Counted from the stretch's first letter, positions 23,484 through 30,339 are shown. The stretch: DNA of 64,000 nt from Ianthella basta (GCA_964019415.1 OZ025869.1:9849714-9913713); one strand, 5' to 3'. The notes: generated from the letters alone by a model not told the origin. Numbers and translations: made by a program.

Positions 23484-26400
23484 CTAGCTGCAAGGCCCCC
23501 GCCTTCGGCAGGCCCTGTAGGAGGTAAAACTGTAAAGTGGTCGAGTGCTTCCTATAGGGGGGTCTAGTGCGTCCTGTAGAGGGGTCCTGTACGTTTTTCG
23601 CAGATCCAAGATGGCCGACGGTCGGTTCATCCTGGGTTTTCACCACGCGCTCCTCGGCAGCAACTTATTTTAGCATATCTACCACCTTATATTGATGTGA
23701 GGTACAGCGTGCCATGGCTGGGAACGTTTCGTCGACGTTCGTGGGAGGAGTTTGCGAACAACGGTTAGGGTTCTTCTTTTGTATTGACAGCATAGGAGCG
23801 TGCGCGGAAAACCGTATATTTTCTCCGTAAATCAAAGATGGCGGATGGTCGTTTGGAGGTTTTCCGCCGTGCACTCCTCGGCAGGGAATTCTTGGCGCAC
23901 GTCGCCCCCCTCAGATCGAGACCGGGTGTGGCGTCCGTAATCTGGGAAAGTTTGGTGTCGATGCGTCGTTGCTCGCGGGAGGACTTCGCGAACAACCGTT
24001 CTGCTCAATCCTTCTTTATATATATAGATATATACGAACATGAAGCCATACGAATACCTAAATCTGAAAACAATATAGCAAAATTGTACATATAGCAAGT
24101 GCATATAATATTAGATACACCAAATTCACTTACAGAATCTTTCGTGAGCACAAGTTGTGCATCACATGTCAGAAGAAACCGTATTGTGTTCTCGTGGCCA
24201 GCTTCACAAGCAAGCAGAAATGGTGTTTGTCTATTCTGATAGTGACAAGTAGCAAAGCAGCAGATATGTTGAGGTACAATAAATTTGGGATTCACTGTAA
24301 TGAGTAATGTGATAAGGAGGTCATGCAGGGATGGGAAAGTACACATAGTGGACAGCTGAATTTAAGTGTCATTATGTTGTACTAACTGTCATTTCCGCAT
24401 TGATTTCATGTCCCATTTCAAACAGCCACTTCAATACATTGGTGTAGCCTTTCTCAGCAGCAAAGTGGACTAGTTGCTTATTATCCTAAATGTATACAGT
24501 AAAATAACTTATATAAAGCACACAAATTACAAATCAACAGTTCTTTAATCAACCATACACTTGAGAGTGGAATGGTATATTTTCATGGCTCACAGATAAT
24601 CGCTTACCTCCTGCTGAGCAAGAATCACTCCTTCACAATTATAGTTGGAGATCGTCTGTAACACTTCCCCCTCGTTCATTGGGCCATCAAATGCAGCAAA
24701 AACAGTGAAGACATCATCATTTTGGTTCTAACATAAAGAAATTCACTCCTCTCAAAAATGTAATACATCAGCTGAGAGGCTATATGAACAAACGTACAAC
24801 AGAAATGACTTCTACTCTGCTAGTCCTTGCTTCAAGCTCATGACTGGGATCAGGTGCACTTGTAGGTTGCTGCAAATAGGAAAGTATTCGAATGGTACAC
24901 AATTGTCACAGACAACATTATATGTGAGTGGATTTGACAAAAGGCCCCTCTTGTCGCAATGTATAAAGTGTTACTATGGACAAAAACAGGCAACTGAGTG
25001 ATGTTTTCAGTAAAATTCGAATTGCATATTTTGTACCTGTGGTACTGTCCCAATACCATGACCAAGTTTGAAACCTGTAGTCCTTTCCTGTCCTTCAAAC
25101 CAGGAAGAATAGCTTATGAATATGTTTACGATAATAATAATAACAGAAGGGCTAAGGACTGTTTTCTCAATTGCACCAAGCATATTTTCATACTTTGACC
25201 GAGCATAATTTGGGAACGAAAGCAACTATTGAAGTGCAATGAGGAGGTCATCTGCTGTGCTTCAACCCACTAACTAACTTTAAATCGACAAATAGTGAGA
25301 AGTGCACCCTTTTCTCAAATCCGTTCACATATCAATCAGTATAATTATATCAGTATTGGTGTTTCCAGACGTTGGGGGGCAAAGCTGTATTGCCTGCAAC
25401 CAGCGATCGCCTTCCAATGCAATGCAAAGATGAAGAGCCACAGACAACTGTTTCGCTTTGATGTACGTACTAATGGATAGGAGTATGACTACCTAACTCT
25501 TGCATCCACCACAAGTGAAACACTTGTGGATTGAACAAGAGCTGATAAGGGGGAAGCTATAAGTCATAGGTGTGACTTGGCGAGAAGTTGTTGAAAGGTC
25601 AGTTCAATACACACATGATCACTGTAATGGACAAGCCAGGACCATCTATCAGTATGCCACACTGATGAACCCCGATCAAAGTGAAACAGCTGTCTGTAGC
25701 TCTTCCATCTTCATAGGATGACTAGTGGGCGAAGGCAGTCACTGGTTGCAACCATTAGGGCTCCCTTCCTACACCCTTTTTGTGCCCGAGTGTTCCTACA
25801 CTAGCCTCGTACCCAGGCCCCTTCTTAATTGCATGGGAGAGGAAAAGGGCCTGGTACCCATGGTTTGGATGATGTCATGCTTCCGTAAGATGGCAGGCGT
25901 TGGCAGTTACAGCGCAACAAATACTGCGATACAGGCTTTGTACGTGGCACATTTGTTTGTTAGAGGTACTCCCAAGGCTCTCCACACCCAGTTTCCAGCG
26001 GGTTGAAGGGGACCTTCCCGGACACCTCAGTTGACTTTCTTTTGGTACCATGATTCACTGTAGCCTCGCACGTCCAGATCGAGGCTAGATTGGCAAAGGT
26101 GATGGTCTGCCGTCATATGAGAAGTGAATGGCAGCCAACAGCTCCCTTTTAGTACGATATCAGGCAGTCCAAGATGGGAAGGAGAGTATAATATGACATA
26201 CCTTCATTTCTCTATCATGTAATACAAAGAATATACAGGCATGTCAGACTGCGTTCTTGTACTTCTGGTGAAACAGCTATGCAATCGTAACGGTGGGTAT
26301 CAGGCCGTCTATCCCACTCCCGCTAACTATCCGCAGACTGCCTAGGTACGAGGCTATCCCCCCACACCAACACAACGCTCCATCCATACAACTACCTTCC

Positions 26401-29400
26401 CAAGCCTTATTGCACTGTGTAAGCTCAAATTTTCGTGGAACTTTATTTTTGTGAATTAGTGGTCAGCATATGTGAAATTTATTCTTGCAAACACTTTGTG
26501 CTTCACACTTCCAGCATGTTAATACATTCTATATGTAAACAATATAAATAAGCAGGTAACTCTGCAATTACAAAAAATTGTAAATTAATGTTTCAAATAT
26601 TTTCGAGATTATAGATTCGAGAAAATTTCGCCATGCAAAAACTAGAGCTTACATGGTAAACACAGTGAACATCTTATAATAATAAACATATGTAACACAC
26701 ATTTCGATGTTCAGGATATATTCCTTCAATTCTGGATGGAACGTCATGAAAAGTGGTAGGACTACGAAGAGGTGTAGAGAGAGCAACCTGGTTGTGCCAA
26801 AATTTGGTTTAAAATCACTCCATCTGAGTTCTTGCCACTTTACAGTTGCTGTCCTATCTAAGAGATAGGGAAAAAATTGCGCTTTGTTGTTCACAAACTC
26901 CGCCTTCAATTTATCACTGATCTTCACCAAAATTGGAAGAGTGTATCACGGCAATACGGGGGGGGGGGGGGGGTGGCCTAAGGTAGTTGGCGCCTTTGCC
27001 GCTGAACTCCTTTAGATGAAATGGATTAACATAAGTAAATTGGCCATTGGCTACGACTTTGTAAAGAGAGCAACCCCTGATGAGAGTGCTACAATTATGG
27101 AAGGCATGCTGATGAACCTGAGCCAGCAGTCCTCCATTGTTGCCATATTCTGTGACGTCATCAGTATTTTTGACTCAGAATCTGCCAAAAGCTTTTTGTA
27201 GCAAAACCACAAAATTTGGTGCCCACCAATATCTCCCTTTATATGGCAATTTTAACCAGTCACAATTTGTTCAGTTTTGTTACAGCTGAAGATCTACAGA
27301 TAGAAATGTCAAGTCCTGTAAAAAAACACTTAATTAAACCACATATCCTTATGGCATATCATCCATGTAAGACAAGGCACAATGTGACTCTAGCATGTCT
27401 AGCATCATGGTTTTCAGTTATCTTCATTGCTGGGCTAGACGAAGGCCATATTCTGTGACGTCATCAGTATTTTTGACGTCACAGAATGTCTAGAATGTCC
27501 TAACAAGGCCTTCTTTTCTGAGGCAACCTCGGCACAGACCTGGGAATGTCATTAGACTAAGGGACACATTAGAGAATTCAATCATTGCATGTCTAGTTAC
27601 TACGCATGACAGCATAACTTACGGCATCCCCTTGATTACAGCTGAAAGAGAGAAGAATAGATAACATTAATATCCTCAAAGTATGTCATGCACAGATACT
27701 GATTAAGGCAAGAATTATACCTTGTTTGTGAACCGTGAAAAACATCTTGCAAAACATCCTGTGGATGTTACAGTGGATTGTAATAGTTATAATTCTGTCA
27801 CATCCATATGCCAAGTGGGAGTGCTACAAACATCTTACCTGACTAGGCATATATTGTGCTGTTGATTCAAGGCCTAGCAAAATAGCAGAGAATCACATGA
27901 ATGTTATCACTTATCACTGAGCAAGGACAGGGAGAGGAGCATTTGAAACACTGATTACCTTCCAGATGGAACTTCTCTGCCAATTCTCTTTTTACATCAT
28001 CAGCAACATTAGGCAAGCTGGCAGTCTCAAGAGCTTTAACAAGGAATTCTGCAGTATCCCTTTCACTTTGAAATAATGGAAATTCCTGCTTCTCAAGAAA
28101 AGTATTTATCTTCCACAATAAATCAACATCAGTCCTATCTCTTATGGCATCACGCTCCGTTCTTGACCAACCCAAAGCAGTGGCCAGCTGATACCAACAA
28201 TCGCCAAGGTGCTTCCTTAATGCTTCTTTGAATGCATCAGTAATAGAGACTGCAGAGAAGAATTAGACTTATTATAGAGCATTTCATTCCAGTAAGTGTA
28301 TTAAAATTCCCATTCAAAGGACTTACGTTGAGTGTATTTTGCAATCTTGGAGATATAAGGACGTGTTGTCTTTGATATTAGCAAAAACTGAGCAAATTCA
28401 TACCATCTCATGCGACATCGTTCTACGACTCCTTGTAATGCTCTGCTCTGTTCTCTGTGTATGTGCAGCTCTGAAGAAGTGTGCAATAGCTGGCTGGCTG
28501 TTTCACCCATTTCCCTCAAAATAGCTGGTAACACATCACCGTGTGTATTCTCAAAGCAACGAGGAATAAATTCCACAATGTCTACAGGAGACAAGCACAC
28601 CATAAACATCTCAAGAGAGTTTCTCATTTACAACACACTGTGCATAAATGCTAACAGTATTACCTTTCCATTCCTCAAGTTGTCTATATTCAGGTGCCTC
28701 GCGTGTACCTTCGGCTGGTGTGGCTGAAAGAAGGGAACAGTCACATTAAACTCTACATGACAAGTCAACATTATATAGTAAAAAGTGGACACCTCCATTT
28801 AGGCGACTTTTTAAACTCTCAATGATTGGCCTTATTCTATCATTATAAACTTTGTGAAAACGAGGACAACCCTATAAACTGTATTGCAGACAGCGCCTGG
28901 TGCACTGGCCTATACAACACTGTATAAACCTCACCCAATAATCTGGCCAGTTAAATCAGCTGCCAGAAATGACCACTCACTGTTTGGCATCATTACGTTG
29001 GACAAGTGATGGGAACAGCACAGAAATTGCCAAGCGCCATGAATAGTGTATACCAACAGTTGCCAAGCTGTCTGTAGTGTGCCAGAGGCTCTGTGCATAC
29101 AGTTACCCTTTCACAGTGTCTTTGGGAATGGCGTGTGTGTAGTGTGCTTGAGATTGTTTATTAGATGGACACCAAGGCACACATGCCGTACCTATGAAAT
29201 GTCGACACCTCTGTGATCAGGACACCATGTTCTGAAGGTTGTCCACATTATAGGGGTCTCACTGAATCTCTGTTCTGAAACGAAATGAGTTTTATGTGGT
29301 TGGAAGCCATAAACCTACACGCATATTCAAAAGAATTACTTATCTTTTGAATATTTGGCTACCAAACGAATATTTGGTTATTTGTTTGACCCTTATTCCC

Positions 29401-30257
29401 AACTCCCATCCAATGATGGTACCATACAACAACATCTTAGCCGTGAAGGCACACATTAAACATTATACCTTCGTCAGGGGAAAAAAATATGCTCAAGTGT
29501 ACTCTAATTGTAATGAATTTCCTGTCTCTCTAATTTCCGCCATTGGCCTCTAACTTTCGTCATGAACAGGAAGCGTTCTAAATATTCGTCGATAATGCCT
29601 GCAATATGGCTGCCAAGAACAAAGCCTAGGAACAAAGCCAACAATGCTCACTGTTGTCTTTGTCCTTCTGGCATTGTTCCGTTCGTCTACAAGCCTTCTC
29701 GATGCTGTGTACGTCGTTTATTTTCCTTTTGGTGCGACAGTGGAGTTCAGCGATCGCGAAGCGTCTCCAGATCCTTCTCGTTCGGACGGTAGCCTCGCAC
29801 TGCTGTTCGCACAGTCAACGTGAAAGTGGCCATTTCAGCAAGGAACGCCCATACTGAAAAGCTCTCTAATGTTTCGTCTGAAAACTCTAAATATTCGTCA
29901 CCTTCGACGGTCTTCTCCATTCCAGCTCTAATTGCCTTAAAAGACGAAATTTTCGCTGCACTAAGGGTGACGAATATATAGAGTGGATACGGTACTTTTG
30001 CTATAGTAGGCTGTAATAATTTGGTGCTTTTAATGGTGTTGACAATGTATGTATATGTAACTTTCTCCATATTTGGTATTGACAGTCCTAAGTACACTGC
30101 CACATCTGACAAATTCCTACGTAAGAAACTTGAAAGCATGCACACTCACTCTCTTTCTGGATTTCTTCAGCAATACTGGCATGGTGAGCAGCACCACCGG
30201 AAACTTCCAAATAAGACTTATAGATGTCAAAAGGAACACCCCTCATGGTCACAAACT
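8220..30257 (-). CDS. Gene alpha: CARD-like/death-domain/ankyrin-repeat protein, multi-exon
   Basis: This gene model is built from exons with GT..AG borders and matching reading phase. In transcript order they are 30257-30150, 28723-28664, 28581-28327, 28249-27959, possible microexon 27641-27623, then 24869-24798, 24727-24608, 24485-24387, 24235-24134, 21063-20935, 19677-19540, 19124-18927, 14134-14018, 13812-13600, 13524-13462, 13140-13048, 11702-11613, 9017-8925, 8806-8741, 8597-8576, 8454-8386 and 8269-8220. The upstream exons are all phase 1-1 and include a death domain. From 24869 to 8741 all exons are phase 0-0, about half of them encoding ankyrin repeats. The join between 27959 and 24869 is unsolved: phase 1 must change to 0, and the microexon alone does not do this. 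Two adjacent genes are therefore possible. No start codon or signal peptide was found. The family suggests an intracellular signalling scaffold, but function is inferred from architecture only. Confidence 0.7.
8386..8454 (-). CDS. Gene alpha exon (C-terminal)
   Basis: Acceptor CCCTGACAG, donor GTAAGC, phase 1-1. It encodes a PGQFHMKF..HGSRGTGLRLHK segment. No known domain was recognised. Confidence 0.5.
8576..8597 (-). CDS. Gene alpha microexon
   Basis: This 22-base exon has acceptor CTTACTCAG and donor GTAAGTG. It reads MSRRALK and changes phase 0 to 1, which fits both neighbours. Confidence 0.5.
8741..8806 (-). CDS. Gene alpha exon (C-terminal)
   Basis: Phase 0-0, 22 codons beginning AHLQETYMSEMAG. 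The acceptor is ATGTGCAG and the donor GTAAAG. It is predicted helical and not assigned to a family. Confidence 0.6.
8925..9017 (-). CDS. Gene alpha exon (C-terminal)
   Basis: Phase 0-0, 31 codons with VNELKDRVLFLEHIHSG and GLCCELVSA. Acceptor CTATGCAG and donor GTGAGT are both good. The heptad-like hydrophobic spacing suggests helices. Confidence 0.65.
9325..9812 (+). mobile_element. Helitron-like element with two tandem internal copies
   Basis: Two diverged tandem units, about 9325-9480 and 9490-9640, share CCATGCCAGTT, TTAGAGGGGT, a CACCTAGCTGCC-like block and GCCATTTT..AATTATCG. The right end has a small hairpin (CCTGC...GCAGG) about seven bases before CAGCTAG, followed by T. That is the terminal signature expected for a Helitron 3' end. 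The left end is not resolved. No Rep/helicase gene is present, so it would be non-autonomous. It lies in an intron of gene alpha. Confidence 0.45.
9828..10130 (+). repeat. Repeat D, copy 1
   Basis: It matches 26697-27030 in the same orientation. Shared blocks include GATGTTCAGGATATA-like sequence, CAAAATTTGGTTTAAA, GTTCTTGCCACTTTA, AGTTGGCGC and AAATGGATTA. It is intronic and non-coding. Confidence 0.8.
10131..10989. other. Intron sequence of gene alpha
   Basis: No exon or element could be supported. A second CAGCTAGT at about 10252-10259 could be another Helitron-like end, but its hairpin is weak. Confidence 0.35.
10990..11325 (+). repeat. Direct repeats around a small hairpin element
   Basis: GCATCACTTGCAGTCACA with flanking sequence occurs at about 10990-11045 and 11269-11325, with a shortened copy near 11212. 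Between them is an inverted repeat with arms 11041-11078 and 11119-11156. The arms share GTGTAATCACTGGATATTAC, so the pair is probably a roughly 120-base foldback mini-element. Confidence 0.7.
11613..11702 (-). CDS. Gene alpha exon
   Basis: Phase 0-0, 30 codons, with PETFHTTYEKVYIEASKC followed by a helical segment. Acceptor CCCTTACAG and donor GTGAGT are both good. No domain was assigned. Confidence 0.65.
11703..12189. other. Intron sequence
   Basis: No feature was recognised. Confidence 0.4.
12190..12845 (+). repeat. Repeat E, copy 1
   Basis: It matches the reverse complement of 16345-16870 over most of its length. Shared blocks are CCAATTGGAC, AAAATGGCGTCTCTC, ATGGTTC, TGCTGTCAGAGAA and AGCGCTACTTTTCGTTTGTA. 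In copy 1 a purine tract replaces the short GAAGAAGAAGA of copy 2. It is non-coding and intronic. Confidence 0.8.
12517..12632 (+). repeat. (GGA)n/(GGGGGA)n purine tract with G-quadruplex potential
   Basis: About 115 bases of GGA, then GGGGGA units, then GGA. Long frames across it (poly-R, poly-P, poly-S) are artefacts. At least seven runs of four or more G lie between about 12540 and 12597. Copy 2 of repeat E lacks the expansion, so the tract grew after the copies separated. Confidence 0.9.
13048..13140 (-). CDS. Gene alpha exon
   Basis: Phase 0-0, 31 codons beginning TCPMYHLCYDDG and ending CFMFETFSK. The acceptor chosen is GGTTCTCAG because it keeps phase 0. The nearer upstream TTGCAG would shift the frame into a stop. 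Confidence 0.6.
13462..13524 (-). CDS. Gene alpha exon
   Basis: Phase 0-0, 21 codons (NDVIRQFSVKAKKQLEQYK...). It is charged and helical, probably the end of the ankyrin domain or a coiled-coil linker. The splice sites CTCCTAG and GTAAGT are good. Confidence 0.65.
13600..13812 (-). CDS. Gene alpha ankyrin-repeat exon
   Basis: Phase 0-0, 71 codons. It opens with an ankyrin-like G-S-T-x-LALACIGGDEEIVEMV helix pair and continues into a less regular FEMPFVVSVNF region. That suggests a final, degenerate repeat capping the array. Acceptor TTACATAG, donor GTAAGT. Confidence 0.75.
14018..14134 (-). CDS. Gene alpha ankyrin-repeat exon
   Basis: Phase 0-0, 39 codons. The ankyrin pattern is clear: LTPLAQAVLGRHVEVARVLL followed by DEGADV. 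Acceptor CTACATACAG, donor GTAAGT. The next upstream intron holds repeat A, the Penelope-like element and repeats B, E, F and C. Confidence 0.85.
14192..14380 (+). repeat. Repeat A, copy 2
   Basis: It starts CAAGTATTTTGAGTTG, has the CAGGGCGCCCCTG palindrome and CTCGAACTACTTACTAGC, and ends at GTTTCAAGTCACCAGA. It then runs straight into (CA)n. It matches copies at 6902-7116 (inverted) and 22675-22895. Confidence 0.85.
14380..14503 (+). repeat. (CA)n microsatellite
   Basis: About 120 bases of CA, with a few CG steps at the left. It lies between repeat A and the 3' end of the Penelope-like element. Read in the element's sense, it is a (TG)n tract directly downstream of the 3' UTR. Confidence 0.95.
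14504..16011 (-). mobile_element. Penelope-like element with GIY-YIG endonuclease, 5' truncated
   Basis: The minus-strand frame 16011-14742 encodes the C-terminal half of a Penelope-type polyprotein. RT motif A-like SFNMVSLFTNVP is followed by GTAMGSPVS and then RYVDD. A linker leads to a GIY-YIG domain with GVVYQVPC, a CAGC pair and TYVGQTGRRLDQRLTEHRRA. The N-terminal RT part is missing, as in typical 5' truncated copies. The remaining frame is continuous to its stop at 14742 and is followed by about 230 bases of 3' UTR. At least one expected catalytic position looks non-canonical, so activity is doubtful. CA/TG microsatellite lies on both flanks, which suggests insertion into a microsatellite. 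The host sequence on the 5' side is repeat B. Confidence 0.88.
14561..14592 (-). ncRNA. Degenerate hammerhead-like motif in the Penelope-like 3' UTR
   Basis: On the minus strand it reads CTGACGA, then a hairpin with GACAACT..AGTTGTC arms, then AAAAC. This is the core order of a hammerhead ribozyme (CUGANGA, stem II, GAAAC). Hammerhead motifs are known in Penelope-like elements. The G expected before AAAC is replaced, so cleavage activity is doubtful. Confidence 0.45.
16012..16330 (-). repeat. Repeat B, copy 2
   Basis: Reverse-complement match to 2072-2400. The TG-rich end of the repeat (CACACGCACGCACGCATG) abuts the truncated 5' end of the Penelope-like element. That produces a fused open frame on the minus strand whose first 55 or so residues are only repeat B. 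Confidence 0.8.
16345..16870 (-). repeat. Repeat E, copy 2
   Basis: Inverted relative to 12190-12845. The same landmarks occur in reverse order, without the long GGA tract. It is directly adjacent to repeat B copy 2. Confidence 0.8.
17099..17362. mobile_element. Hairpin mini-element F1
   Basis: An almost perfect inverted repeat with arms of about 118 bases (17099-17217 and 17242-17362) and a short centre. The tips are ACTAGAAATAAT and its complement. Both arms carry AATGTAGGGATGGCAT and AGAAACAAGTAAAGGC. The element at 21644-21961 belongs to the same family. If transcribed with gene alpha, it would fold into a long RNA duplex. Confidence 0.85.
17400..17735 (+). repeat. Repeat C, copy 2
   Basis: Matches 478-770 in reverse complement and 23200-23456 in direct orientation. 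Landmarks are GCGCCACCATTTTAAAATGC, TAATTGGAGCTATATCTC and GAACATAGATGATTGGGA. Non-coding. Confidence 0.75.
17854..18634. mobile_element. 781-base foldback element with arms of about 260 bases
   Basis: The tips AATAGACCAGTTGCGC and GCGCAACTGGTCTATT match. Inward, both arms share ATGACGTCATCACTGGTGGC, CTCGAG.CG..TCGTGCCGAA, GACGGTCGTTGATTGA and CCGAGATCGAGACTC in mirrored order, up to about 18114 and from about 18374. The unpaired centre is about 260 bases and codes for nothing recognised. No convincing target-site duplication was seen. It lies in an intron of gene alpha. Confidence 0.85.
18927..19124 (-). CDS. Gene alpha ankyrin-repeat exon (two repeats)
   Basis: Phase 0-0, 66 codons with two textbook repeats: TALHIAASRGYLEIVRMLV, then TPLLLAAANGHEDVVKYLL followed by EHGADVD. 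Acceptor TACCTGCAG, donor GTAAGC. This is the strongest ankyrin evidence in the window. Confidence 0.95.
19125..19539. other. Intron
   Basis: No element was recognised. Confidence 0.5.
19540..19677 (-). CDS. Gene alpha ankyrin-repeat exon
   Basis: Phase 0-0, 46 codons. LPPLHAAAFGGHQHIMEYLL is an ankyrin helix pair. It is followed by a longer loop (NATEDHESIVKLIDVE). Acceptor TTGCACAG, donor GTGAGA. Confidence 0.9.
19678..20934. other. Intron
   Basis: Open frames at about 19872-20303 (+) and 20129-20536 (-) overlap and show no family motif, so I do not call genes. A CpG-rich patch with TTGTGACGTCACAACG lies near 20490-20505. Confidence 0.4.
20935..21063 (-). CDS. Gene alpha ankyrin-like exon
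   Basis: Phase 0-0, 43 codons beginning STGVTPVSVGCIMGDLPTVQ. The order T-x-V-S-x-G-C-I-x-G-D-x-x-T-V fits a divergent ankyrin repeat. Acceptor CTGTACAG, donor GTAAGT. Confidence 0.75.
21064..21643. other. Intron
   Basis: No exon or element was recognised. Confidence 0.4.
21644..21961. mobile_element. Hairpin mini-element F2
   Basis: Inverted repeat with arms of about 140 bases (21644-21782 and 21824-21961). The tips are ACTAGTGTATAAAAATTCC and its complement. Inner blocks TTAGGAATGGCC and AGAAACAAGTAACAGTAACTC align with F1 at 17099-17362. Confidence 0.85.
21962..22556. other. Intron
   Basis: Nothing coding was recognised. Several GC-rich bits occur but no element boundary was found. Confidence 0.35.
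22557..22582. repeat. Short TGACGTC-containing palindrome
   Basis: CAGACGTCACG and CGTGACGTCTG form a near-perfect 11-base stem. The half-sites contain TGACGTC, the core of a CREB/ATF-type site. The role is unknown. Confidence 0.6.
22675..22895 (+). repeat. Repeat A, copy 3
   Basis: Same order as copies 1 and 2: CAAGTATTTCAAGTT, GGGCGCCAGGGCGCCCC, CTCGAACTACTTGCTAGC and GTTTCAAGTCTCCAGAGC. It continues to TCCAGTGAAAGCATCC as in copy 1. This copy has no (CA)n tail. Confidence 0.85.
23200..24065 (+). repeat. Repeat C, copy 3, interrupted
   Basis: The left part (about 23200-23456) and right part (about 24030-24065) align with 17400-17735. Between them is a (TA)n tract holding an insertion of about 530 bases (23485-24015). 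TA repeats on both sides mark the insertion site. Confidence 0.75.
23485..24015 (-). mobile_element. Helitron-like insertion in a TA repeat
   Basis: Read on the minus strand it ends in a hairpin (CCTGCCGAAGGCGGG), then CCTTGCAGCTAG and then TATATA. That resembles a Helitron 3' end with CTAG next to T. Inside are two diverged tandem units of about 215 bases (about 23590-23780 and 23825-24010). The units share AAGATGGC.GA.GGTCG, CTCCTCGGCAG and GAGGA.TT.GCGAACAAC. There is no gene inside. Confidence 0.5.
24134..24235 (-). CDS. Gene alpha ankyrin-repeat exon
   Basis: Phase 0-0, 34 codons: QTPFLLACEAGHENTIRFLL, a canonical ankyrin repeat. Acceptor CACTATCAG, donor GTAAGT. Confidence 0.93.
24387..24485 (-). 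CDS. Gene alpha ankyrin-repeat exon
   Basis: Phase 0-0, 33 codons: KQLVHFAAEKGYTNVLKWL followed by FEMGHEIN, a full ankyrin repeat. Acceptor ACATTTAG, donor GTTAGT. Confidence 0.93.
24608..24727 (-). CDS. Gene alpha exon, start of the ankyrin region
   Basis: Phase 0-0, 40 codons: DDVFTVFAAFDGPMNEGEVL, then TISNYNCEGVILAQQE. It has the spacing of a first, capping ankyrin repeat. Acceptor TATGTTAG, donor GTAAGC. Confidence 0.85.
24798..24869 (-). CDS. Gene alpha linker exon
   Basis: Phase 0-0, 24 codons, PTSAPDPSHELEARTSR-type linker. Acceptor CTATTTGCAG, donor GTACGT. It is the most 5' exon that joins in phase to the ankyrin block. Confidence 0.6.
24870..25801. other. Intron or intergenic stretch
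   Basis: No reliable exon was found. If the ankyrin part is a separate gene, its promoter and first exon would lie here or up to 27.6 kb. Confidence 0.35.
25802..26356. mobile_element. TIR mini-element, TAGCCTCGTACC family
   Basis: The ends TAGCCTCGTACCCAGGC and the complement of TAGCCTCGTACCTAGGC face each other. Inside is a related inverted pair at about 26061-26087 (TAGCCTCG...CGAGGCTA). Near the left end GTACCCAGGCCC can pair with GGGCCTGGTAC. No gene. It could be two tandem elements. Confidence 0.6.
26697..27030 (+). repeat. Repeat D, copy 2
   Basis: Direct-orientation match to 9828-10130, with a poly-G tract inserted at about 26960-26973. Confidence 0.8.
27148..27487 (+). repeat. Duplicated TGACGTCA segment, one copy a perfect hairpin
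   Basis: GCCATATTCTGTGACGTCATC followed by AGTATTTTTGAC occurs at about 27148-27176 and again at about 27445. The second copy continues into GACGTCACAGAAT. That gives a 14-base perfect stem (ATTCTGTGACGTCA) around a 10-base loop at 27449-27487. Confidence 0.75.
27623..27641 (-). CDS. Gene alpha possible microexon
   Basis: This 19-base candidate lies between TCTTTCAG and GTAAGT. It joins in phase to the death-domain exon (AVIKGM) but leaves phase 2, which the known next exon cannot accept. Either another exon is missing or this is not an exon. Confidence 0.3.
27959..28249 (-). CDS. Gene alpha death-domain exon
   Basis: Phase 1-1, 97 codons. The pattern ALRKHLGDCWYQLATALGW, then RTERDAIR, and later TAEFLVKALETASLPNV is that of a death domain: helix 2 with the conserved W, helix 3, and the late A/L-rich helices 5-6. 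Death domains mediate homotypic assembly of signalling complexes. Acceptor TCTCTGCAG, donor GTAATC. Confidence 0.85.
28327..28581 (-). CDS. Gene alpha helical module exon
   Basis: Phase 1-1, 85 codons: DIVEFIPRCFENTHGDVLP, then SRALQGVVERCRMRWYEFAQ. It is helix-rich and might be a divergent death-fold or CARD-like domain, but I cannot assign it. Acceptor CTCCTGTAG, donor GTAAGT. Confidence 0.75.
28664..28723 (-). CDS. Gene alpha linker exon
   Basis: Phase 1-1, 20 codons: TPAEGTREAPEYRQLEEWK. It occupies the same place as the longer beta, gamma and delta linker exons and ends with the same W-K-G junction as beta. Acceptor TTCTTTCAG, donor GTAATA. Confidence 0.65.
28780..29264 (+). mobile_element. 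pogo/Tigger-like mini-element, 5' truncated (alpha copy)
   Basis: Matches 54336-54849 over nearly all of its length but lacks the first 37 bases or so. The right end GGGGTCTCACTG is intact. It is part of the duplicated module, so it was present before the alpha and gamma modules separated. Confidence 0.8.
29468..29993. mobile_element. 526-base insertion absent from beta and gamma
   Basis: Beta and gamma read CATTATACTTTTGC where alpha reads CATTATA, insert, GGTACTTTTGC. TA therefore flanks both sides, which suggests a TA-targeting element. ATTCGTC is repeated inside. Terminal inverted repeats are weak. On the minus strand a frame with KISSFKAIRAGMEKTVEGD is open, but no family was recognised. 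Confidence 0.6.
30150..30257 (-). CDS. Gene alpha first known exon: shortened CARD-like exon
   Basis: Phase 1-1, 36 codons. Both ends match the beta and gamma CARD-like exons: acceptor GTCTTTTTGTAG, end ASIAEEIQKE and donor GTGAGT. The middle 67 codons are gone without loss of frame. The predicted fold must be lost, so this module is probably degenerate or has become a short linker. I cannot see the translation start. Confidence 0.6.
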
Positions 30258-30339
30258 CTACAAAAAGACAAGTAAACAAAATCATATGCCGCAAGACCAT
30301 AAGATAACATCATGTGTCATGCCCATGCCTAAGATCACG

